From Karalla daura (lineage: Eukaryota; Chordata; Actinopteri; Chaetodontiformes; Leiognathidae): 64,000 nucleotides of DNA. Under the pieces are notes generated by a model that saw nothing but the letters and a program-made list of their open reading frames with translations, had not been told where the DNA came from and did not search any database. The DNA is taken from positions 12,901,497-12,965,496 of the forward strand of contig CM055188.1 of assembly GCA_029224185.1 (NCBI GenBank). The letters are read 5' to 3'. A program made the position numbers and the translations under genes. Below, piece by piece: positions 47,701 through 60,800 of the stretch; position 1 is the stretch's first letter, and every line of letters begins with the position of its first letter.

Positions 47701-50700
47701 TACAAAATGTTGTAATTTAGAGGGAGAAGCAAGGCCTCAGGCTGAGCAATGTTAATTCTCATCCCAAAACATCTCAGTGCAGGATGGAGGTCTCTACTTG
47801 AGAGGCCTCAGTAAAATATCAGCTTCTTACCTCTGATTGAGGTGGGGGTGGAGTTGATCATCTGTGATGGTGCAGAGTGGGTGGAGCTAAGGCTGGAGGA
47901 GGAGGGGCTTGCCTGCAGGGAAGATGTGAGGGTACAGTATTGACATGATTAATTTCATTGAAAATACAGTACTAGGATTAACAAAGGAGTTGGGAGTAGT
48001 AGCAACTTGACTCATTTCCAAAAAGTCCAGTGGCCATGACTAACAACTCCTTAGATTATAATTACAGGACTTGCACAAATTAAAATCTCCAAAGACATCC
48101 ATCACTACAAACCTCAGTATCACTAATTAAACTAAAATGACCTTTATTTCTAGATTACTTGTTTGATCAGTACCATTTTTTGCTGTATATTTGGAAAAAA
48201 CAAACATTTATTTTTATATAGGTTTTTCATTTTAGGTATTTTCTTTTCATTTCCTTCCCCACATTTCCTTCTTCAGTTTTTGGAGTTTAAGAAAGAAAAA
48301 AAGTCAAATAATTATATTTCTCCCAGGAAACATGGAAATTGTGTGTCTTATTTGACTGATTTCTTATTTGATCTTATTTTTATCTTATTTGATTCAAAAC
48401 TAAAAATCATTATTTTTTTTAATGAAATATGAATCTCTTAGAAACTGAATCAGCTGATCTTCACAGCTTAAAGAACTATTCAGAAATTCATGAACTTCAC
48501 AGCATTTTCTGTTGTTCTCCGACCTGTTAAAGTTCATTCTTCTTCATAATACTATGATATCTATGATCGGCTGGAAATACTTTTATGTCTTATGTCACTT
48601 CCTCTTTTTCTGTTTGTGTGTTCTGTCTGTGTGATCAATACATTTTTATTGTCTCTCTCTCTCTCTCTCTCTCTCTCTGACCCTCACTCTACAGGTGAGT
48701 ATAGACCTGCATGCGGTAGAAGTCTTCTGGATGCTCCACCACGACACCGTCTGCCAGGATCAGCAGACCGCCCACGTTGCCTGTCTCGCTGGAGTTGTGA
48801 GAGGAGAGAGAGGAGGAGGAGTTGCGAACTGGAGTCAACAAAGCAATGGGGCTGACAGGAGGAAGCAGGAAGAGGTAGGAGTCGGAACAGCACATGTCAA
48901 ACAGGATAAATGAAAGGAAGATAAGAAGGGAGGGAGGGAGGGAGGGAGAGGGGGAAGTAGAGAGGGAGGAAAGAAGAAAAGGGCAGAGCAAGGACCAAAG
49001 TGGAGAGCAAGCAAAAGCAGGAAAAAGAAAAACCAAAACAACCGAAACATGCATGAAATGATTTTATGGGAATGAAACACATGCAGGAGTTCACATATAG
49101 TGGTAAGATGCATAAAGAGAGACAGAGGGACAGAAAGATAAATGCATAGAGAGAGAGAGAGAGAGAGAGAGAGTGTGATGTGAGCAACTGAAGCAGACAC
49201 AGGTGTAGTCAGCACACTGACAAGATCATAAGCACTGATGATGAGCGCTGTGAACTGAGATGGAGAGCATGGTGAATTTGTGTGTGTGTTGCTGACCTGT
49301 GCCGGTGCAGGACCTTGAAGCTCTCTGGACTCATGGGGCTGTGTGAGGCCAGGATCCCTCTGGGTGTGTTTACTCCTGATGCCGCCTTGTCTAGACCAGG
49401 CAGACCCTGCAGCGCCACATAGAAACACTGCTCTGAATATTCACACTGTCTACACACAGGAATGATGGGGTGATGAACAATCAATAAAATACTGGAATGA
49501 CTGTGTTTTCATGTCCTGCATTATGTGTGTCTTGGATGTATAGTCTGAAACAAAGCACACTTCTCTCTATGTCAATAAGTATCTGCACTCACATGGCAGA
49601 GGCTGCTCCTCATCATCTGGAATTGATCAATAAGCTTCTTGTGCAGAGGACGCATTTCAGGGTGCACCAGCTTCTCATGCACAGCGAGGCCAACTCCAAG
49701 GATGTGAACCTGCGAAGAAATACCAGATCATCTTTGTAAAAAGAGTTTAAGTCACAATGAAAAAAAAAACAAAGCAAAATAAAAAACTCTCTCCTGCTCT
49801 TTCTCACTGGCATTGTAAATACTGGCTCAGATGAATCTGAAAATTGTAAAATATCTAAACCCAAGCTCCAAACTCATCTTGATTCCAGCTGAAACTTTGT
49901 GAGTTAGAGCTAATGAGAGAGTGCCCGTATGTTTGCTGTTGAATGGATATCAACTCAGTGATGACTTGACTTTTTCCATGCATGCATGGAATACCTTAAC
50001 AAAAACAAAATCCCCAAATTTCTAATCTCCAAACTAATTTAACAAATCTAACAAATAAATCCAACAAATCTAAAATATCTTGTTTTGTGTACAAGTCAAA
50101 GACATGCAATATGAGAAAAACAAAGACATTTTTAATATTACAAATAATTAAAGAATGTTCTACAACTTCTACAGATAAGCTCCACCCACTGTTTAGACAC
50201 ATTCACTCATGACCAGCTCTACCCAGTTTGGTACCCTCAATCAGATTCTTAATCCTTGCAGACTTTGTTTTTCCTCAAGGTCAAGAGTGACTGGCAGCAC
50301 CCCTCCAGCAGACACCATCTACACCAAGAGCCGGCCCCACATCCACACACGCATGCACAAACAGATATGTGCATGAGCAGAGCTTCACCTGCTCCTGCAT
50401 CAGGTCTTTGAGCTGTGTGATCTTCTCCGTGTCTTCAGGATGGCTGCTGATGTAGTCCTTGTCAAAGAATGCCTGGTGGAAAAGAGAAAGGCAGCAGGTT
50501 GGGCATCTCCAGCTCTGGCTGGGCTTTCGTTATTTATTTTTCTAGCAGCTGTACATGCAACTGATGTCTTTGTTGATACCTCTTGGTATCTGGCGATGCC
50601 TCCATTGACAGCTGCATCGATGACTCCATTCAACGTCATGCTGAGAAGGTTTATGTTGCTGTGGAGCTGCTTGTGCTGGTACTGGCTGATCAGAGTGCGC

Positions 50701-52227
50701 AGCTCCTGGTTCTTGTTCTCCACCACAGAGATGGCATTTTCCAGAGGACTCACCTCCACCTGATCCACACACACACACAAACACGCACATAATCCCAGGG
50801 GTAACAGCATCTTTATTCAAGTAAATTCAAGCACAAACTGAGGAACTATTTCTGCATGACTCTTGAGAATATTAGTGCTTGTTTTCTACCCATTGACAAA
50901 AATCCATCACATCCCGTGAAGCACAGTATTATATCTTAAGCAGATGGAGGATAGGAGATTACATGGAGGACACTCACCAATTCCCTCTTGTCCACCTCAA
51001 ACCAGCGAGAGATGCCGGGCAGAGGGTGTGTGAGGATCAGGGTCGTCCTCTCAATCCAGAGACTCTGAAGCAACACAAAATCACAATAGTATGTGTGAAC
51101 GTGTGAACATGTGTGGCACATGTTCATACATGTTCACATGTGGCTTGAAACTTTAAGTGATTTGAATGTTATGAAGGCTTCCTTGGCTTGAAATGATAAA
51201 TTATAATGATAATGATAAAAAATACAGAGAAATAATACATATAAAAATTTTAAATGATAAGGAATAGGTCAATGTTCAGATCACTGCTTTCCATATAAAC
51301 AAAATAATCACTGCCACTGCGATGGTTTTTGCAGGTTGAAAGCATTGCTTAAAACTTCAGTGTTTTATATCTTTTTAATAGATTTTGCATTTCTTCACTG
51401 TCAGAGTCAGAGACTGATATTAGCAGGACTTATTTTGCAAGTCAGATAATTGACAGATAGTAGAAGATTTCTGTTGCTTACCTTGAACTCGTTGTCTCGG
51501 TCTTTGGGTCCTTTGTGAAATGGTCGGTCGTAGCGGAAACGGCGAACATTGTTAACCCGGTAGAAGCTCTTGATGCGGTCGGGAACTCTGTCCATCTGTA
51601 GGACACTGACACTGTCTGGCACTGGTGTCACAGCGTAGATCTGCAGGTCTGATCCAGGTGGTTACAGAAATAACCCAAACAATAAACAACACAAACAAAC
51701 CCAGATGGCTGCTCTGTTAGGCCTGGAGGTTGCACAAGGTAGCTGAAGGATACACTGTGCGTCACACTGCAAGATGGCCTCGTCTGGCTGATTGGGGTGC
51801 TGCATTGCGATGGCCTGAGGGAATTCTCCCAGCATCCTTTGCTGAAAGGCCTCAAGCCTTTCGTAATCATGGCCGCGACAGACAAACTCTTTGTTCTTGT
51901 GTCGACGAACAAAGATGAAAAAATATGAGGGATGGGACAAGGCAGCGAGATTTATGAGACAGTGAATGAAGTTGAGTTCATCTACAGCAACTTTGTCTCA
52001 TCGATGATCTGAAAGTGGTTCTTTCTTTCACAAAAAATAGAAGCTTTGCATTTGCATTGCTGAGCCTTTTCAAAGGCTAACACACCACTGGAACTAGAGG
52101 TCAAACTCACTCTGAGGAAGAAGGGAAACTTCCTGCCATAGAATCCAACTCTGAAGAACTCTGGCTCCAAGCGTTGCTGCTCCATAATGTTGTCATAATA
52201 AGCTGCCTCCATTTTCTGTACGCACGT

Positions 52228-52282
<55 letters not shown>

Positions 52283-52563
52283 GGCACCATAAAAGAAAGG
52301 CAAACTAAAATGAGACTGTTTGACCTGACGATTGATGCTGCCTGTTGTCAGTAAGTTTGACTAGATATGGACAAGTGTGTCACAGTTAAGCTGAAACACA
52401 CTGGACATCGTGCAGGACGACAGAGGCAGGAAAAACGCTTTGTGTGTGGCAGGTGCAGCTCACCCGTATCCAGCTGAGGCTCTGGTAGTCGTACAGGGAC
52501 TCATACTGGAAGGCCAGCTCTCTGCACAGAGGAATCCCAAACTCCCAGCACTAATATACACAC

Positions 52564-52603
<40 letters not shown>

Positions 52604-53703
52604 CGTTAGCGTTGTTTGATGCAGAAACATTCATTATGACTCTACTGAAGTAAATTTATGACTTCAATTAATGCATTTCTCAATGAATCCACAATACAAC
52701 ATTCAGCAGAAAATATTGATCTTTAAGCTAATGCAATATTGATTTTCAGGAAGCTTTTTTATTTTATTAACATGAAAGTGGTTTATTGCTAGGGGGAGAC
52801 TGTGCATCAAATAACTCCACGAGACTTGTTCTCTGTTCTCTACTACTAATCAACTAATAATCAATTAACAAAATAATTATTGGATAGTTTACTTGCGAAT
52901 TTGATTAATTGCTATTTGAAAAATTGTTTTAGTATGCTTTTAAGAAATTAAGTTAATATTTTGACACTGTGGTGACACTAAGCGGCATGTCTCTCACCCA
53001 GGAGAAAATGGGTAGAGGTTTGTGATGTTGGTTGCCTCAAAATTCTAGCGCACTTTTTCTAATTAATCTATTCTGGTATTGTCAAGTGAGAAATCAAGAA
53101 CAAAGCCTTTTTTCCTTCTGCCACAACATTGTCTCTTTAAATATGAATACATTTGGTTTCTTCCTTTCTTCCATTATAGAAAACGGAATATCTTTGAGGT
53201 GCAGACTGATCAAGATATTTGAGAACCACCCATTAGCCATTATGAATCCTGGTTTGACTTTTTTTTTAAACCATCTTTAACTCTTATAGTTTTTTGGCTT
53301 GCTTACTCGGGTCTGTCAGCAGCTAGATGAGCAAAAACCACCGTACCTTTCCTTTGTTGAAGTAATGGATTACTTTGCGGCAGAGCCCCTCCTTACGATG
53401 CCACTCGGTCTGTGCAGGATAATGCAGGAACTCCTTCAGTGGCCGCTCATCCCAGTGCAGCAGCTCCCAGTACAACAGCAGAGTGAATGCAGCCTCTGCG
53501 GACATCAGACAAAGTGTAGTCTTACACTTTTCACACAGCTTGTGTGTGTGCGTGTCAATGTGTGAGTTTATGTGTTTATTGTGTGTGTATGAGCCATACC
53601 AGTGTAGTTCTCAGCCTGCAGATGCATATCACACAGTTTGTGGATGTAACGGATGTACATTTCCTCTTTGTTGATCTCAGACTTGTAGAAATTCTAACAA
53701 GAT

Positions 53704-53743
<40 letters not shown>

Positions 53744-56700
53744 CACACACACATACACAGAGGGTTAATCATGAGTTCTACCATGAGGCAGGTTGTGTTC
53801 CTAACCCATGTGGAGTGTTGGGAGGCGCCATGGTGCTGCTTTGTGTTACTTTCATTACCATTTTTGTACATTTTATGTTAAATTATTATTTTCTGAGTTA
53901 AGCATAACATTTTCGTATTTGTATTTGGCCCTTTCTTTAATGAACTTCTTTAAAAGCGGAAAATGTAGAATGACCCTATGGGAGCCTCTATGTTGCCATC
54001 CAGTGCCTAAACATTGTAATTGCAACAGAAAAATAATGTTCAGTTAAGAATCTGTCAAGCGATCGGCCTGCACCATGTCATGTGATTAATCGTTCAGGGT
54101 ACTTTAAAAGATAACGCACAGTTCACTACAGTTGCAGGACTTGCAGACTCTGCCATTTTCCCTTAGCTGTGCCAGTCTAGAGACTTTATTCGGAAACCCA
54201 CAATGCTGGACCACAATTGGCTGCTGCCATGTACTACAAACAGTTATTGTTTGGTGAACCTGTCAATATGTCTTAATTTTATTCAGACTAAGTGTCATTT
54301 TTCAAGGAAATACTATACCTCCATTCTGCACCCATCTAAATGCCCTATGTATATTTTTTAATATAGTTTTAAGCGATGATTCATCTCATTCAACCTCTAA
54401 TGTTTGCTCTTTTGTCTGGACTGTTTCTTCTGAGTTGGGTTTCTCTCTGTATAACAAGGAGAAACATAGAAATGACAAAATAAAAGACAGTGAGGGAGTC
54501 AATAGGAGGGCTTAAACATGCTGGTCAATCAGGTCACATCACTTTCTGACATCACTCATGTCACATGGTCCCATGGGGACCACACAAACCAGCAAGGTTG
54601 ATCTGCACGTTCCACACCGATACTTGCTCACTGCCACACCTGCAGTTTGTCACATGTTCCACGAGTCTTACCAGCAGGTTGACAGTGCAGCCAATCTTCT
54701 TGTTCTCCGTCTCATCTCCCTTCATGCAGTCTCTGAAGACAAGACATTTAATATGTTTTAATCATCTCAGACTCATCACTCTCAGACCCAAAACCTTGGC
54801 TTTCCTGTGCAAATTGTTCTTTAAACTGTTGCAGTATGTGAACTAGCAGTGTTGAGTGTAGATAAAATGAAAAGAGAATATTACTTCTGCCACTAGCACC
54901 ACAGTAAGAACCATGGTGTTAGCTTTGACCGGCACTTGTCATTTATGATTTAGCTGTCATTTAGATCCATAATCCATCTATCCATAATTTTACCTGCTTT
55001 ATACCCTGGTATACACTGATATCATGTGGGTCTGTTGGTGTTTATCTCCAGCTTTCACAGGGCAAATGCAGCGAATACACCCTGAACAGGTCAGCAGTCC
55101 ATCACAGCAAACATGTCATTCATTCATTCACTTTTTAGACCATAGTATCTGACTATGAGTACCCAAAGAAAGCCCACACAAACACACAGGGAAAATGTAC
55201 AAACACCACACAAAAATACGATTACGATTCCCATTCAAGAACTGGATAGAGCTAATTTGACTTCTTCTCTGGAGTCTTTGTGTCTCCAACCACAATACCG
55301 TTGCACTGGTTCCAGGACCATCTGCATGGACCTGCCTGATGACTACAGTTACTACTGTATTGATTTACATCAGACAGTGCTTAAACGATTTTCTCTGTTT
55401 TCCTCTCTTTCGCTCTGAATCTTTTCTCTCTCTTGCTTTCCCCTTTTTTCTTTCTCTCTCTTTCTCTCACCACGCATCCTGAGCTCGGTTCTGCTCAAGG
55501 TTTCTGTCTGTTAAAGGAAACCTTTCCTTTCTTTCACTGTTGATAAAGTTCTCTCATATGTGGAATTTATTGTGCTCTTTTGGTTCAGTTAATAGTTTAA
55601 TAGAAAGGTCTAGAGTTGCTCTAAAAGAAATGGTCTTTGGATAACATGGTTTTGAATTGACACTAAAATAAAACTGAAATGAACTGATATTGTGAAGTTC
55701 AATGCACAGCATTTTATTCATGTTGGATTAGACCATAATGCTATTCAGCTTTTGACCTCTAAATTTCAATAATGCAACAGCTTACATTCCTGAATGATAG
55801 AAATACTCTTTTTTTACCACAATAATGTTTCATTTTTCCATACCTATCTGGGATCTAAAATCACTGAAACCAAATTCCATATTTGTCTGTACTGTGTAAT
55901 TATGAAATGCTGTGTCAGTATTACCGGTAGTCTAGCAGTCGCTCCATCAGTCGAGTGACAGAGGTGACAAAGGAGATACCCGTCTCTCTCCATGTCTCCT
56001 GCTCAATCTTCTCCAGCAGGCTTCAGGGAAAACAGACGAGAGTTAAATGGTGTCAGGTGGTGTTATTTATAGCAACAATAACTCGTTATAATAAAAAAAA
56101 ACATCAATAACCTATGCTGCCAATATAATCACTGTTTGCTGCAATTAACTCCAAATTAGTCTCTCCATTGATATGTGTATATACAGCATATATATACTTT
56201 CACACTGATATCTAAGTCTCATACTGATTGATTATCAGAATAGTTAATGAGGTTAATTGTGGCTCCACAGAGATTTGTATCTGAGCATCTGTTTTTGAGC
56301 AGCATTTTAAAGCTCATCTAAAGAGACATGGTCATTGTTAGCCGTAGCATTTGACCCGATACGCTTGTCCTTGCTGAATCAAATGCTGCATTTCTCTGAC
56401 ATTCGGTCACAGCAGGTTTCACACCATTGCACCAGGTGCATGCTGATGGAGAACAGTCACAACATCCCTACATGTCATACCTGGGATACGGCCCGAACAG
56501 CTGGGTTCTAGTCCCGCAGCACAGAGCAAAGCAAACAAATAAACAGCAACAGTGTTAGGGCAGGAGAAGTGAGAGTTAACTGTCAGCAGAGACCGAGGGA
56601 CAGAGACAGACAGACACAGAGAAACAGAGACAGGCTGTAGGTGAACAGGTGGAAAAAGTTGAATATGTTTCTTACAGCAAACCGAAGAGTTCTCTGTAGT

Positions 56701-57726
56701 TCTCGTCACCTTTGCCTTCAGAAACCAAACTGTCAAGCTTGTCAATAAGCTCTGCCTCCACCTGCATGCCACACACATACACACGCGTGCGCACACACAC
56801 ACACACACACAAAACAACAGCTTCAGTCTGAAAAAAAAGACTTCATTGTTGCGCACATGTATATGTTTGTGTGTGTGTCCATGTACCTGCTTGAAGTTTC
56901 CATTCTTGCGCTGTTCCCAGTCCATCATGTCGTGGAAGATGGGGATCATGATGTTCCTCACCTCCACCTGTGGCACCAGCGTCACTCCCAGGAAAGGTCC
57001 AATCATCCCGGGAATAAAGTGGATCTTATTCTCACCTGCAAAGTAGAGCACAACTCACCTCAGTGACTTGACCAAGGTGACCACCTGTCCAAGGTGACCA
57101 CCTGCTCACTGAGCAGCTGATCTGAGTTAATCGTCTCCTCACCAAGGTTCTGCCACATGCTGAACAATTCATAGGTCATCATCACTCTCATGTCGCCATA
57201 TCTGCAAACACACAAAGACGTCTGGCTCAGAACCTGGAAATCCCAGCTGGAGATCCAAGGGTTCACTTCCTGTGACTCATATAGACGTTTAACAAGGGTG
57301 TGCATGAGCACTGGAGGATCACTGAAGAGGAAGAGTCTCACCCTATAAGGTCTGAGGGCTTCATACACTGGTTCCTTATGATCATTTCAATGGATTTTTG
57401 AGATCATAATGACATTAAAATACGAATAGGTGCATTAAAAAATGCAATTATATGCAATTTATTATTAAACCGTTGCCTGCATTCGGATAATATTCCAATG
57501 ATATTATCAATGAATTAAGATTGTACGTTGGGACTGATCTTGCTGGAGTAAAATAGTGTCGCTGATAGGTTTGTGTGTGTGTGTGTGTGTGTGCGTACTT
57601 GTCTAAGACCTTCTTCCCCTTAGCAGGACTCAGGTTTTCCAACTGCAAACTGGGCTGGTTGATGTAAAGCACCGCAAGGCTGAAGTAGGAGTTCCACACC
57701 TGCTCACACACATGAAAACACAGGCG

Positions 57727-57807
<81 letters not shown>

Positions 57808-60800
57808 CTGCTCAGGGAGCATCGAATACTGTAAAGCGAGTTGGGTCTGGGCTCCTTATAAATCTTTTTCAACTTTTCCTTTCACTCTACAAATCATTAC
57901 TATGATCTGCCTTATTCGCAGTTCTGGCTCAGGTTCACAATTAAAGCAGACCAGTAGGTCTTGAATTATGATGAGGATGAGGATAATGATGATGAAGGAA
58001 CAACACTGTGACATGGACGTGTGTCTCTTATGCTCATCTGAAGTTTTTGTGTGTCAGTGAACTTCACGCACCTTGAAGTCAAAGTCAGCATCGGTGAAGT
58101 TCTTGTGCAGGGCAGGCGACAGATACTGAGCTGTGGTCAGGATGATGCTGCAGATATAAACACATGTTGGCAGGTTAGTGGGGCACATACATAGAGACAG
58201 GCGTGTGTCAGCAGCATCAGTTTGTGTGGTAACTTACTTGCTAGTGAGGAGCCTCATGATGTTCCAGTCACGGGGGAAAATACTGAGCTTCATTAGGTTT
58301 CTAAACACACACAATATCTTCAGCAAAAACTCCTGGAAACAAAAGAGAGGACAATGATGATGAGGACAACAATGATGAGAGTATGTGCTGTACACCTGCG
58401 TTTGTCTGTGTGTAAGTGTAGTGCCTTAAGCTCGTCTTTGCTCTGGAAGTTTTCCATCAGGTGCTGGAAGTGGATATCTGTCATCTGCCGGAGGAGGGAC
58501 AGGAGGCAGGACACGTATTCTCCCTGTCAATATGAAAACAGGGGACAGACAGGTGAACTACAAACATGAAAGCAATCATCAGAAAGTGACCAATTAGAGA
58601 GGGAGACAATGGAGTAAGAGCACACAAAAATTCAGTTCATTATTTCAGAAATCTGTCAAGAATAGTTAGTTAACCACATAAGATAATTTCAAACTCTCAG
58701 GGCCGACCCTTCATCAAAAATTAGCATACACAATGTTACCTCACACCTCTGCCAAACCATATTAAGACCATATTAAACCATGCAACCATATTATGATGAA
58801 GGATTTTGAGAAGTTTTGCTGTCTTTGCCAATTTGCCCCTGGCAAGGGGAAAATTAAGAAAAGGGCTCAGGTGAAGTGACTTGCACTCAGTGAGAGGAAG
58901 AGCAGTGTGGGCTTTCTCGTAGCTCCAGGGCTCTCTGCTTATGAATTGGACAGTCCAGAGTACCCTAACCCTAACCCTCAGGAGGGGTTTTGGGCATGTC
59001 CATCTGGGATGAAATCCAGAGGCAGACCCAGGACACACTACAGAGATTATATGTCTTGGCTGGTTTGTTAGGATGTCTTGGGATCCTCCGTGAGGAGTTG
59101 GTGAAAGGGTCCAAGGAAAGAAGTGTCTGGGCTTCCCTGCTTCCTCCTCGCCCTCGCTACCCAGATAGTTGTTAACAGCTGATAATGAGATGAGAAACTA
59201 GCTCATACTGTTTCTAGTCATTGTAGGTGGTACTGCATCCTTACATCACATGGCTATGCGTTTATTGGCTGTACTGAAGGCAAATTTAATTTACTGAATT
59301 TGTTTGCATGTTCAAAGAGAAGTTGTGCAAAAATAAAAACTGACAGTAAAGATTAACAGATGTTAGGCAGACTTTCTAACTAATGCAATGTGATTGTGAT
59401 CTTAATGGTAACATAAAGTAAGTAATATCAACATCAGTGTGTGCTTGCTTTAGGATGGCTTATTCAAACTTTAGTTATTTCCCTCTATTAATGTGACAGC
59501 TCTGAGTTAAAGATGAATCAATTCTAGCATAAAGTGGGGTGAAATATGACATGAAGTCAGTCGATTAAAGATCAGTCAATGATTTATAGACATGAAACAG
59601 GTGTCAGCTGAAATAATGGATCTCAGTATAATTCATTTATGTAGCATAAAAACACATTCACATAATGAATGAAAAACTCTCATTAGAATACATCAAACAG
59701 ATCAGGAGCTGGTAGAATAGAGGAAAATGCATGCAGATTGATGGGAGGGGGATGAGGAGTAGGAAGAGGGAGAGGATGAAGAATGTGGGGAAAATGAGAT
59801 ATAACATAGGTGACAGGAGAGTTGAATTGGGCAGGGAAGGGCAATGAGGACAAAATAATATTGTAATGATAACTGCCATTACTCTTTACAGGTTTATTGT
59901 ATTAATGATTCAATCATCAAGTCAAGTGGATTCCAGTCAGAAAACTTAAACTAAACCGGTTTGGTTGTTTCATATTTTGTGACAGTCCCACTCACTGATC
60001 TGCAGGTAAAATTATTTTAGCTTGGTGATGGGACTCTGAACAATAACATTAAGCTCTTGCCCAGTCCTGTAGGATGGATAGGAAGATGGGTACAGGGAGG
60101 ATGCGAGGGAGGGCGGGTTTGAAGTAGTTGTATTGTTAGTTACTAACAGTGATCTCCGCGGTGCACTGCGGACAGCGTTGACCCCTTACCGCCTCCTGCG
60201 ACTGGCTCTTGCTCATGATTGACAGCAGGGTCTGCAGGAGGACATCTAACAGCGACTCCACCATCATCTCCACCTCCTCCTGCACAGACGTGTCCTAGAT
60301 GGAGAGAGGAAAGATACAAAAGAAACCACGGCTCTGGTGAAGTGTGCTTTCATGACACATTTGTATTGTTTTTTTCAGTAAAACATATTCAAGAAAAAAC
60401 AAAAGCCTTTATTACTGGCTCTGTTTCATTTAGTGTGGTCACATGTCATGTTTGACTTGCATATACTGTGCATTGTGTGAGTGTGTGTTACCAGTGAACT
60501 GTTCTTGATAATAGAGAATATAGAGCTGAGTATTCCAGAGCAGATAAGCAACTCTTTCTGCTGCCGCAGATGAAGATGAATGTGATGCAGGACCACAGGA
60601 AGCAGGATCCTACGAGACTCTGAGTGAACATGCAAACACACATGCATAAAAGACATTTCTTGATATTATTGCAGTGGTTACACTCAGCAGTACCAGAAAA
60701 CAAAACACACAAAGCAAAACTGATATCACAGTTTTCAAATATGTAGCTGTAGGGATGATTGATTTGGTTTAGAGGTATTAACTGATATAATTTATTGAAA

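Noticed and set aside
48835..49428. 197-codon Ser/Leu/Pro-rich minus frame
   Set aside because: It runs through a dock3 exon in part but mostly through CT-rich intron; only the exons with splice support are kept.
58960..58980. Three telomere-like CCCTAA units
   Set aside because: Too short for an interstitial telomere; they lie at the edge of an RTE fragment and are probably chance.
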